From the NCBI RefSeq assembly GCF_002531575.1, contig NZ_NWTI01000010.1, positions 62,001 to 126,000 on the forward strand: a DNA stretch of 64,000 nucleotides. Direction: 5' to 3'. The position numbers were made by a program, and so were the translations under genes. Positions 37,392-44,773 of the stretch are shown one piece after another. Under the pieces are notes generated by a model. It was not told the DNA's origin. It made no database searches and saw only the letters and a program-made list of their open reading frames with translations. Source of the stretch: Bradyrhizobium sp. Y36 (GTDB lineage Bacteria; Pseudomonadota; Alphaproteobacteria; Rhizobiales; Xanthobacteraceae). The first letter of the stretch is position 1, and the number at the start of each line of letters is the position of its first letter.

Positions 37392-38152
37392 TTTGCTGCA
37401 CCGGTAAAAAAGGAAGATGCGCCGAGAATGGCGTCGAGATCTTGATCGCGCGGAACGGTGGGCGGCCTCGTGCGGAATACGCCACGATGGTTCGCGATGG
37501 CCGGAAAGCGTTCTTGGAACCCGGTCGTCAGCGGCGTCTTTTCATCGACCGCCTCGAAGGTTATTCTCTTGAGCGAGTAACCCGCTCCGAAACTGCCTGC
37601 CAGATTGTCGGGAGACACCTCGGCAATCGAACTCGGATTGTTGACGTCGGCGAACGTTACCAGCATCGGATAATTCTGGCGGAGCAGGACGGCGAAGGAT
37701 CTGGTCTCGGCGGCCCTCTTCATGCGCTCCATGGTGCCTTCATCAGAAGGGCCGAGCCTCAATTCGGGATAGGCGAGCACCTTCGAGACAATTGAAAACA
37801 GATCGCGCCGGTAGAGCGGATCGGCGAGCACCGCGAAAAGAAATCGTCCGCCGCCCAGGTCCACGGTCGGCGCTTCACCGATGTTGCCGGAGCCGCCGAT
37901 ATCACCGGGAAGCGGGATCATCGACGGCCCGTAGAGTGTGCATTCCAGGACCGATGAACCGGTCCTGACGCCGCTCGGCGTCTCCACTTCGAGCGTCAGG
38001 CGATAGCGCAGCCGCACCCGCGGCCTGCCGCAGCCGGAGAGCACTGACGCCAGACCGCCTGAGAGAAGCGCCATCATGCCGCGTCGTCCCATCATCCTGC
38101 GATTTCCAGCACCGCCGTTAGCGACCAAGATCTGCGTCGCTCGCAGATTCAT
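37388..38152 (-). CDS. Small lipoprotein translationally coupled to the giant gene
   Basis: A 254-residue protein with a basic N-terminus (RRMMGRRG), a hydrophobic stretch and a lipobox LSGC near residue 41, so it is probably exported and lipid-anchored. Starts at Met20, 21 or 26 would give a shorter, more usual signal peptide. I recognise no enzymatic domain in the mature part, which contains TVDLGGGRFLFAVL and RRDLFSIVSKVLAYPELRLG. It lies 23 bp after the HlyC-like gene, and its TGA overlaps the ATG of the giant gene (ATGA). This suggests fixed stoichiometry or cotranslation. It could be a periplasmic chaperone, anchor or inhibitor of the lipase-like domain; this is inference only. Confidence 0.75.
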   Translation of the reverse strand: MNLRATQILVANGGAGNRRMMGRRGMMALLSGGLASVLSGCGRPRVRLRYRLTLEVETPSGVRTGSSVLECTLYGPSMIPLPGDIGGSGNIGEAPTVDLGGGRFLFAVLADPLYRRDLFSIVSKVLAYPELRLGPSDEGTMERMKRAAETRSFAVLLRQNYPMLVTFADVNNPSSIAEVSPDNLAGSFGAGYSLKRITFEAVDEKTPLTTGFQERFPAIANHRGVFRTRPPTVPRDQDLDAILGASSFFTGAAK

Positions 38153-38175
38153 AAGGCCGTAGCCCCTTCACCGAC

Positions 38176-38793
38176 TTAGCTGCGCTCTTCCTTTGGCTGC
38201 GCTTCGCTGACCGGCTTGACCTTCATCTTCTCCAGCACCTCCGGATCGACCAGCTGGCTCACGATCGGGTGGATGCGGATGGGCTTGTCCTTCACCACCT
38301 GCTTGAAATTCGCCAGCACGGCGGTGGCGACTTTCTGCGAGGGAGCGATGACGTCGAGCAGCCAGGTGGTCTCGCCGCTGTTCCAGTCCTCAGCCTTGAG
38401 GCGGACCGGGAATACGCGTGCCTGAATCTGCTCGCGGATCTTGGCATCGACCTCGTCGGAGACGCTGGCCCAGATCGCGATGCCGGCGGTCTCCTCGACC
38501 TTGCCTTCGCCGCCGGCCTTGGCGATGGCGATGCGGTCGCGCGTCATCGGCTCGACGACGAGGTGCATGACGTCGGCCAGGGTCTGGTTGCGGTAGCGCG
38601 GCAGGTTGAGCATGGCGAGGACGACCTCGCCGACGCCGGCCTGGATCCGCATCTTGAACGCGGCGATCTGCGCCAGCACTTGCGGATCGAGCGCGCGCTC
38701 TTTCGCTTCCGTCGGCCCGGCCGAGGCCCCGCCCTTGATCCCGTTCAATGCCGGCTTGCCGGCGGCCGCCGTTTCGTTCGCGCTCTTTGCCAT
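38176..38793 (-). CDS. HlyC-like toxin-activating lysine acyltransferase
   Basis: A 205-residue cytoplasmic protein. HlyC-family enzymes transfer fatty acyl groups from acyl-ACP to internal lysines of RTX proteins before secretion. The best match is LKAEDWNSGETTWLLDVIAP, which parallels HlyC VAEDWTSGDRKWFIDWIAP and places the conserved Asp at residue 136. GIAIWASVSDEVDAKI matches the AYCSWANLSLENE region. Upstream, GEVVLAMLNLPRYRNQTLAD aligns with the HlyC segment containing SPLHRN, so the catalytic His of HlyC corresponds here to Tyr67. The first 40 residues are a low-complexity extension. It lies immediately upstream of the lipoprotein and giant RTX genes, and the substrate is presumably the giant protein. 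Whether it is active without that His is open. Confidence 0.8.
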   Translation of the reverse strand: MAKSANETAAAGKPALNGIKGGASAGPTEAKERALDPQVLAQIAAFKMRIQAGVGEVVLAMLNLPRYRNQTLADVMHLVVEPMTRDRIAIAKAGGEGKVEETAGIAIWASVSDEVDAKIREQIQARVFPVRLKAEDWNSGETTWLLDVIAPSQKVATAVLANFKQVVKDKPIRIHPIVSQLVDPEVLEKMKVKPVSEAQPKEERS

Positions 38794-39352
38794 GGCTCTC
38801 GCTCCCTAGTTTCGATCCGCCCAACGGGCGTATTGCGATCATGAGGAAGTGAGCCTGCCGTGGCGGCCTGCAGCCCGTCAGGGCCGCACGTCTGCCGACG
38901 CAAAAAGACCGGTCATCTGCATACTACCCGCTCCAGTTGCACAAAAGTGCACACGAGAGAGCGGATGTATAGTTCTGGCGCAGATAATCGGAAGCAGCCC
39001 CACTGCCCTCCTTCGGCATTCATAGAACGTTAACCCGCATACAACTTCAAGACGAAATCGCGATACGCCCAAAAAAATGTTTCGCGATGTGTCTATCCGT
39101 TGCGATTGGTAACGATCGCCAGTTCAGGAGAATGGAACTCGGCGGCGCCGGGCGCGATCGGCGCAGGCTGGTCGCGCAGAAATCGGTGAGCGCGCAAGCG
39201 CGAGCAATAGTCGCAAAAAAGCTGCGGCATCCTCTCGCCGTCATACAAAGAGCTCGACAGCTCGCCCTTGATTAAGCCATTCGCCCGTACTCATTCAACG
39301 ATGGATACAAGGCCGCCGCGCTCAGCGCGAGGTGAATGCACTGTCAAAGTAG
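38794..39352. other. 559-bp intergenic region separating the Imm11 gene from the HlyC-like gene
   Basis: I see no convincing gene. It is more AT-rich than its surroundings in the middle (about 38900-39110) and should hold the promoter of the acyltransferase-lipoprotein-giant unit. It contains an inverted repeat TGCAC-AAAA-GTGCA at 38938-38951. Short open frames here (for example plus strand 39087-39275) lack homology I recognise and good start signals. Confidence 0.6.
38938..38951. promoter_or_regulatory. Inverted repeat TGCAC-N4-GTGCA, possible operator
   Basis: A 5-bp perfect inverted repeat with an AAAA spacer, about 145 bp upstream of the HlyC-like gene start. It may bind a dimeric regulator. 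It is short enough to occur by chance. Confidence 0.25.
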
Positions 39353-40003
39353 TCAGACCGCCTCCCCTTTTCCAAGCCCAATCCCAGTGAAGCGCTCGGC
39401 CTCGAGAGCAGCACCCAACGCATCCGATAGAAAGGGTCCGTAGAGGGGCAGAAACATATCGCTCCACGCGTGCTTGTCGCCGATCTGCGCATTGTTGAAG
39501 ACGATCTTGGCCGGTGCGTTGATGTCGATTCCGGGCGGGATTTCTTCCTTCCGCCTTACCAGGTCACGCGGTGGAATCCACATCCCTTTGGCCAAGAGCA
39601 TCGTGGTGTGCACGCGATCGACACTGTCAAGCCGGTTACAGGCAACGAAGAAAAAGCGCTTTGCAATAGCAGCTGCTTTCCGGTCGAGATAGTCGACAGG
39701 CAGGAATTGGTGGACGCCGGGTTCAAACTGCTCAATGATCACACGAAATCGCGGAGGAACCGCCAGCAGGCCGCACACTGTGTCCACATCGGGGACGGGA
39801 GCGCTTTCCTGCCATTCCACCACGGTTGGAACATGCTCGGTCAGGATGGGTCGGCCTTGATTGGCCGGATAAGTCGAAGCTGTGTTCAGATCAAAACCAG
39901 CATCAGGGCTCTTATCCGCCACCTCGATCTTCGACACATCGCCATCGAGCGTCTGCGTGTTAGCGTAATGTCCTAACGTCGGCTTCGATCCCAGATAGTA
40001 CAT
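39353..40003 (-). CDS. Imm11/DUF1629 family immunity-like protein
   Basis: A 216-residue protein starting MYYLGSKPTLGHY; a ribosome-binding sequence (AGAGGCGG) precedes this ATG. The frame stays open upstream to 40492, but that part overlaps hlyD in another frame and is Ser/Arg-rich shadow sequence. The end matches the Imm11 pattern: KIVFNNAQIGDKHAWSDMF, then LSDALGAALEAERFTGIGL. Imm11 proteins were described as predicted immunity proteins in polymorphic toxin systems. It follows hlyD by 91 bp on the same strand, inside the type I secretion locus. It may therefore protect against the giant protein, or be a domesticated member. No signal peptide is seen. Confidence 0.75.
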   Translation of the reverse strand: MYYLGSKPTLGHYANTQTLDGDVSKIEVADKSPDAGFDLNTASTYPANQGRPILTEHVPTVVEWQESAPVPDVDTVCGLLAVPPRFRVIIEQFEPGVHQFLPVDYLDRKAAAIAKRFFFVACNRLDSVDRVHTTMLLAKGMWIPPRDLVRRKEEIPPGIDINAPAKIVFNNAQIGDKHAWSDMFLPLYGPFLSDALGAALEAERFTGIGLGKGEAV

Positions 40004-40094
40004 CAACCGCCTCTGTGTTTGCCGCCTTCCCCATTCGGCCGCACCTTCATCTTGTGCGGCAGCGGACCGGGAAGACGCCCGGGCGTGTGCCCCC

Positions 40095-41558
40095 TCACCG
40101 CTCCCGCCCGGCCTCATCGAGCGACTGCGTGATCGGCGACAGCAGATATTGGATGATGCGCCGCTCGCCGGTCTTGATCTCGGCCTGCACGGAGAGGCCG
40201 GGGCCGAGGGTCTGCTGGCGGTCGCGGATTCGGATGCTGGTCTGCAGCAGGCGGATGCGCGCGGCGTAGACGAGGCCGGGCTGAACCGGCCTTCCCTTGT
40301 CGTCGCGCTGCGGCTGGCCGTTCGATTGCGACAGGTCGATCGCGTCGCGGCTGATGCTCTCGACGATGCCCGGCACCAGCCCGTAATCGGTGAAGGGGAA
40401 CGCTTCCAGCTTGACGCGGACCGGCTGGCCCTCGCGGACGAAGCCGATGTCCTTGTTGAGGACCTGGGCTTCGACCTCGATCTCGGCGCCATCGGGAACC
40501 ACGGTCATCAGCGGCTGGGCCGGCTGCACCACGCCGCCGATCGTCGCGACCACGAGCTGCTGCACCGTTCCGGCGACGGGCGCGCGCAACGCCAGCAACT
40601 CGCGCCGCCGCGTGGTCTTGCGCAGGTCCTCGGCCGCGAGCTGCGCCTTGTCGCGGGCCTGGACCATCTCGGTCACGGCGGTCTTGCCGAACGTCTCGCG
40701 CAGCTTGCGGATCTCGGCTTCGAGCGCCGTCATCGCCGCGCGCGCCCGCGCCGCATTGGCGAGCTGCACGTCGACGTTCTGGACGTGCTCGATACGCTGC
40801 TGCTCGTATTCGAGCAGCCGCAGCCGCGCGAAATTGCCCTGCTCGGTGAGCTGCCGGCGCGCCTCGAGCGATTGCTCGACGAGCGGGAGGGTGAGGCGCA
40901 GCTTGTTGATCTCGACCTCGGCGGAGGTCAGCTCGGCCGCGCGCTGCGCGATCTGCTGCTGCAGGCTGGCAACCTGCGCCTCGTATTCGGCGATGCTGGC
41001 GCGGACATATTGCTCCTCCACCGCAACCATCGCCGCCGGCGCGTCGTCCGGCGCGACGAAGCCGGTCTGCCGGCCGTCGAGATAGGCGAGGAGAGTTGCG
41101 TTGCGGGCCTGGATCAGCCGGGAGGCCTGCAGGTTCTGGCGCGCCTGCGCCTCGTCGGCGGTCGCGAGCGTCGGGTCGAGCTCGACCAGAAGCTGCCCCT
41201 CCTCGACATGCTGGCCGTTGGCGACATGGATGGCGCGCACCGAGCCGATCTCCATCGGCTGGATGGTCTTGACCTTGCTCGACGGAATGATCTTGCCGCT
41301 CGCCACCGCGACGACATCGACGCTGCCGATGACGGACCAGACCAGTGCGGCCGTGAAGAAACCGCAGGTCATCAGCAACAGCATGCGCAGGCCTGGGCTC
41401 GGCGGCTTCTCCATGATCTCGAGCGCGGCCGGCAGGAACTCGTGGTCGGAGCGCGGCCGCCGGTTGCGGTCGGCCTCGTTCTGCATGCTCCAGCTCGCCC
41501 GCAGCACGGCCCAATGCCTGGCGAGGGTCGGAAAACGCTCGGCGACCCAGGCCGTCAC
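40095..41558 (-). CDS. Type I secretion membrane fusion protein, HlyD family
   Basis: Periplasmic adaptor linking the inner-membrane ABC exporter to a TolC-type outer-membrane channel. Length 487 residues from a GTG at 41558 that overlaps the exporter stop codon (GTGA); the frame extends upstream but only over the exporter gene. One transmembrane helix (LLLMTCGFFTAALVWSVIG) follows a cytoplasmic N-terminus of about 60 residues. Then come the first half of the lipoyl domain (SGKIIPSSKVKTIQPMEIG), a long alpha-helical hairpin rich in Gln/Glu/Ala/Arg (about residues 120-320), the second lipoyl half (LRAPVAGTVQQLVVATIGG) and the C-terminal beta-barrel ending with LSPITQSLDEAGRER. It is tightly coupled to the exporter gene. 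Confidence 0.93.
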   Translation of the reverse strand: MTAWVAERFPTLARHWAVLRASWSMQNEADRNRRPRSDHEFLPAALEIMEKPPSPGLRMLLLMTCGFFTAALVWSVIGSVDVVAVASGKIIPSSKVKTIQPMEIGSVRAIHVANGQHVEEGQLLVELDPTLATADEAQARQNLQASRLIQARNATLLAYLDGRQTGFVAPDDAPAAMVAVEEQYVRASIAEYEAQVASLQQQIAQRAAELTSAEVEINKLRLTLPLVEQSLEARRQLTEQGNFARLRLLEYEQQRIEHVQNVDVQLANAARARAAMTALEAEIRKLRETFGKTAVTEMVQARDKAQLAAEDLRKTTRRRELLALRAPVAGTVQQLVVATIGGVVQPAQPLMTVVPDGAEIEVEAQVLNKDIGFVREGQPVRVKLEAFPFTDYGLVPGIVESISRDAIDLSQSNGQPQRDDKGRPVQPGLVYAARIRLLQTSIRIRDRQQTLGPGLSVQAEIKTGERRIIQYLLSPITQSLDEAGRER

Positions 41559-43744
41559 GTCGAGCGCCCCATCTGCTTGGTGTAGAGCTGGGCATAGCGG
41601 CCGCCCGAGCGCAGCAGCGTCTGGTGGTCGCCGGTCTCGGTGATCTCGCCGGCCTCGACCGTGACGATCCGGTCGCACTGCCGCACGGCGGAGAGGCGGT
41701 GCGCGATGATGATGACGGTGCGGCCGCGGGCGATGCCCGCGAGATTGTGCTGGATGATCTCCTCACTCTCGGCGTCGAGCGCGCTGGTCGCCTCGTCGAG
41801 GATCAGGATGCGGGGATTGCCGATCAGCGCCCGCGCGATCGCCATGCGCTGGCGCTGCCCGCCCGAGAGGTTGCCGCCGCGCTCGTCGATCACCGTGTCG
41901 TAGCCGTGCGACAGGCCGAGGATGAACTCGTGCGCGCCGGCGAGCTGAGCGGCGGCGATGACCCGCTCCATCGGCATCGTGGTGTCGGCCAGCGCGATGT
42001 TCTCGCGTACCGAGCGGTTGAACAGGATGTTCTCCTGCAGCACCACGCCGATCTGCCGGCGCAGCCATGCCGGGTCGACCAGCGCGAGATCGACGCCGTC
42101 GACCAGCACCCTGCCCTGCTCGGGAACGTAGAGACGCTGCACCAGCTTGGTCAGCGTCGACTTGCCCGAGCCGGAGGGGCCGACGATGCCGATCATCTCG
42201 CCCGGCTGGATCGCGAGCGAGACGCCGCGCAGGGCTTCCGGCGCGTCGGGACGATAGCGGAAACGAACCCGATCGAAGTTCACCGCGCCCTTGATCGGCG
42301 GAAGGCTGGCGCGGTTGGGGTTGTGGTCGGGCTCGGCCGGCGCGTTCAAGACGTCGCCGAGCCGGTCGACCGAGATGCGCACCTGCTGAAAATCCTGCCA
42401 GAGCTGGGACAGCCGCAGGATCGGCTGCGCGACGCGCCCGGAGAGCATGTTGAAGGCCACCAGCGATCCGACCGAGAGGTCTCCGGCGATGACCGCCTTG
42501 GCGCCGAAGAACAGGATCGCAACCGTGGTCAGCTTGGACACCAGCTGGATCAGATGGCTGCCCCAGTTCGCAAGCGTTGCGACCTGGAACCCGGTGCTGG
42601 TGTAGCCCGCGAACTGCTTCTCCCATTTCGCCCGCATCTGCGGCTCGACCGCCATCGCCTTCAGCGTGCCGATGCCGGTGACGCTTTCGACCAGGAACGA
42701 CTGGTTCTCCGCGCCGCGCTTGAATTTCTCGTCGAGACGCGCGCGCAGCGGCGGCGTCACGATCACCGAGATCGCCACATAGAGCGGGATCGACAGCGTG
42801 ACGATCAGGGTCAAGAGCGGACTATAGGCGTACATGACGCCGAAAAACACGATGGTGAAAAACAGATCGATCACCACGGTGACGGCGTTCGAGGTCAGGA
42901 ACTCCCTGATACGATCGAGCTCGCGCACGCGGGCCACGCTGTCGCCGACGCGGCGCGCCTCGAAATACGACAGCGGCAGGTTGAGCAGGTGCCGGAACAG
43001 CTGTGCCGAAAGCTCGCTGTCGACGCGGTTGGTGGTGTGCGCAAACAGCCAGTTGCGCAGCGCCGACAGGCCGGTCTCGAAGATCAGCACCGCCGACAGC
43101 CCCACCGCCAGCACGTCGAGCGTCGTCAGCGATTGATGGACCAGCACCTTGTCGATGACGAGCTGGAAGAAGATGGGTGAGATCAGTCCCATCAATTGCA
43201 GGAAAAACGATCCGATCAGCACGTCGCGCAGCGGCCCGCGGTATTTCACCAGCGCCGGGATGAACCAGCTGATGTCGAACGGGCGCGTCGCCCCCGCCAT
43301 CAGCTCGCGCGTCGTCATCAGCAGCAGCCGCCCGGCATAGCGGCCGCCGAAATCCTCCGCCGTCCACACTTCGGGACGCCCGCCATTGCCGCGCTGGATC
43401 AGGAACCGGGATCCAGCCTCCTGCTGGTCGATCTTGAGCAGAACGACGGCCTCGCCGTCCTGCAATTCGGCGAGCGCAGGCAACGGCACCTTGTGAAGCG
43501 CATCAGTGGCTACAGGCTTCACCTTGGCGACGATCTTCAGCCGCTTGGCGATGCGGGCGAGATCCTCGAGCCGATACCCTTCGCCGGGCGAGCCATGGTC
43601 ATGGGCGATCTGGCCGGCGTCGGCGGGAACACCGAGGAATTTTGCGATCAGGATGAAGGAAAGCAGCGACGCCGGAAGCTCAGGATCGCTGCCGCCGGGC
43701 GTGCCTGCGGCCTCGTCAGGCGCTTTCGCAATCGCAATAGTCAT
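41555..43744 (-). CDS. Type I secretion ABC transporter, HlyB-type with C39-like domain
   Basis: Inner-membrane permease/ATPase that exports RTX proteins. Start chosen at MTIAIAKAPDE (43744), giving 729 residues; a 14-codon upstream extension is less likely. The N-terminal 140 residues form a C39-peptidase-like domain with no catalytic cysteine in the region where bacteriocin exporters have one, as in HlyB, so substrates are probably not cleaved. A six-helix membrane domain follows (about 160-450), then the ATPase with Walker A GPSGSGKST, Q-loop LQEN, signature LSGGQRQR, Walker B ILILDEATSALD and H-loop AHR. It overlaps the HlyD gene and heads the secretion unit. The nearest visible substrate gene is the giant RTX gene downstream. 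Confidence 0.95.
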   Translation of the reverse strand: MTIAIAKAPDEAAGTPGGSDPELPASLLSFILIAKFLGVPADAGQIAHDHGSPGEGYRLEDLARIAKRLKIVAKVKPVATDALHKVPLPALAELQDGEAVVLLKIDQQEAGSRFLIQRGNGGRPEVWTAEDFGGRYAGRLLLMTTRELMAGATRPFDISWFIPALVKYRGPLRDVLIGSFFLQLMGLISPIFFQLVIDKVLVHQSLTTLDVLAVGLSAVLIFETGLSALRNWLFAHTTNRVDSELSAQLFRHLLNLPLSYFEARRVGDSVARVRELDRIREFLTSNAVTVVIDLFFTIVFFGVMYAYSPLLTLIVTLSIPLYVAISVIVTPPLRARLDEKFKRGAENQSFLVESVTGIGTLKAMAVEPQMRAKWEKQFAGYTSTGFQVATLANWGSHLIQLVSKLTTVAILFFGAKAVIAGDLSVGSLVAFNMLSGRVAQPILRLSQLWQDFQQVRISVDRLGDVLNAPAEPDHNPNRASLPPIKGAVNFDRVRFRYRPDAPEALRGVSLAIQPGEMIGIVGPSGSGKSTLTKLVQRLYVPEQGRVLVDGVDLALVDPAWLRRQIGVVLQENILFNRSVRENIALADTTMPMERVIAAAQLAGAHEFILGLSHGYDTVIDERGGNLSGGQRQRMAIARALIGNPRILILDEATSALDAESEEIIQHNLAGIARGRTVIIIAHRLSAVRQCDRIVTVEAGEITETGDHQTLLRSGGRYAQLYTKQMGRST

Positions 43745-44214
43745 GACCCAAGCTTCAAACCCGGCCGAAACAGGCCGGGATCCCAACCGGGAACCACGCA
43801 GGATTTGCCGGATCCCCCAACTCGCACAACAGATCGAGACAACAACTTAACCACGGATTACACGATCGCCTACATCTAACGTTGTTCAATGGGCAAGCCA
43901 AGCCCCTCCTTCGTCACTCCCGACGAAGGTCGTGGCCTCGATCCGCCTCGGGCCGGGCGAACGCGCGTTTCGGACAATCCGCTTCGGATTCTTCAGCGAA
44001 CAAGATGTTGCGCGGAGGCGCACAGACGATCGGTCTTGCTCGCGCCAATATCCCGGCCTGCGAGAGGACCCGTGACATCCGGATCCGGGCATTGTGAAAG
44101 CCGAGCAGCGATCAGGCCATCTCCGGCCGCACATTGCGACGCCCGACCACAAGAACACGAGGCGCGCGCTTTCTGACTGGCATGAAAAACCCATGCGCCT
44201 GCAGGGCCTTGGGA
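43745..44214. other. Intergenic stretch upstream of the secretion unit
   Basis: About 470 bp between the exporter start and the tRNA fragment. It should contain the promoter of the exporter unit. Apart from a hairpin-forming repeat at 43908-43929, I see no gene or RNA. Short plus-strand frames here look like random GC-rich sequence. Confidence 0.5.
43908..43929. repeat. 8-bp inverted repeat (CCTTCGTC / GACGAAGG)
   Basis: Perfect 8-bp arms around a 6-nt loop. No T-run follows on either strand. It may be a palindromic intergenic repeat unit or a Rho-dependent pause hairpin. Confidence 0.35.
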
Positions 44215-44260
44215 TGGTGGGCGCACCAGGGCTCGAACCTGGGACCTGCTGATTAGGAGA
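44215..44260 (-). other. 3' fragment of a tRNA gene (possible att-site remnant)
   Basis: Read on the minus strand: an anticodon-loop-like CTCCTAA, the 3' anticodon-stem strand TCAGC, the variable region, a perfect T-arm (CCAGG / loop / CCTGG), the acceptor strand TGCGCCC, A and CCA. The 5' half is absent: no GGGCGCA acceptor strand or D-arm precedes it, and transposase-derived sequence does instead. If the loop is intact the anticodon would be CCU (Arg), one base from CUU (Lys). A tRNA fragment from anticodon loop to CCA is what integrase-mediated integration typically leaves at an element border. Confidence 0.75.
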
Positions 44261-44262
44261 CC

Positions 44263-44500
44263 CGTGCCAGGGTGAAGGCAGCGTCTACCGCTCTCGACCT
44301 CGCAACTTCACCTCGGCCAGACCAGCAGAACCCTTGATCCAACCGAACACCTCTTCGATCCGTTTGCGGCAGCGCTGGCTGATGTCGTAGCCGAATGGAA
44401 GTTGCGCTCACTGTTGCGGCCCCGACCCGGGCCGTCATCATCACCTCCGCCCTTCCTGCGGAAACTCTTGATCGCCCATGCTTCGACTGTGACCACAAGC
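44263..44500 (-). pseudogene. IS5-family transposase fossil (internally deleted)
   Basis: Two frames on the minus strand show parts of one transposase. One gives KSFRRKGGGDDDGPG and GRNSERNFH (about 44392-44470), matching a conserved mid-N region. A shifted frame gives GYDISQRCRKRIEEVFGW and VKLRGRERVDAAFTLA (about 44265-44392), matching the C-terminal DDE domain with its final Glu region. The residues normally between them are missing. The sequence ends abruptly at the tRNA fragment, so the C-terminal tail is also lost. No terminal inverted repeats were identified. Confidence 0.75.
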
Positions 44501-44773
44501 CATCGATCGATGGGGTCAAGCCTTGCCTGAGTTTAGAGTTTAGGCTTCTTGGCCTCCTTATATTAGGCGACCGTCGCTTCAGCTGGCGTAGGGTTGCTCA
44601 AGAGGCGTGTATGGACGGCTCTAGGTTGGCGGAGCCGTCCACAGCCTCAGTAGCGGACGTCACTCGATCGCGATTTCGGAGCTGTTTGAAACTCCAACAC
44701 CGAACCAAATGCACCTCACCTCCTGCCGCTCCTGCACCTGGCGCAGCGCTCGGTGTTCGTCGAATCCAAAACG
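44501..44773. other. Non-coding stretch between transposase fossil and hydrolase gene
   Basis: About 270 bp with no gene I can support. It is more AT-rich near 44520-44570. It contains a strong stem (GGACGGCTC / GAGCCGTCC) at 44613-44640, downstream of the hydrolase gene. Confidence 0.5.
44613..44640 (-). terminator. Hairpin downstream of the alpha/beta hydrolase gene
   Basis: Perfect 9-bp arms (GGACGGCTC and GAGCCGTCC) with a 10-nt loop, about 135 bp past the hydrolase stop codon. No U-tract follows, so it is not a classical intrinsic terminator; it may act as a Rho-dependent or mRNA-stabilising structure. Confidence 0.35.

Noticed and set aside
40004..40492. Upstream extension of the Imm11 reading frame
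   Set aside because: It overlaps hlyD in another frame and has Ser/Arg-rich composition unlike Imm11. A good ribosome-binding site sits before the start at 40003.
41559..41678. Upstream extension of the HlyD frame
   Set aside because: It overlaps the exporter's conserved C-terminus. The GTG overlapping the exporter stop codon gives a normal HlyD N-terminus.
43882..44176. Short plus-strand open frames upstream of the secretion unit
   Set aside because: No homology, no start signals, and Arg/Ser-rich composition typical of random GC-rich DNA.
44263..44320. Possible complete tRNA-Leu-like D-arm (GGTAGACGC on the minus strand) joined to the tRNA fragment
   Set aside because: The D-arm-like bases are part of the transposase C-terminal coding sequence (GRERVDAAFTLA in one reading with a shift). 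They have no matching acceptor strand and no consistent anticodon stem.
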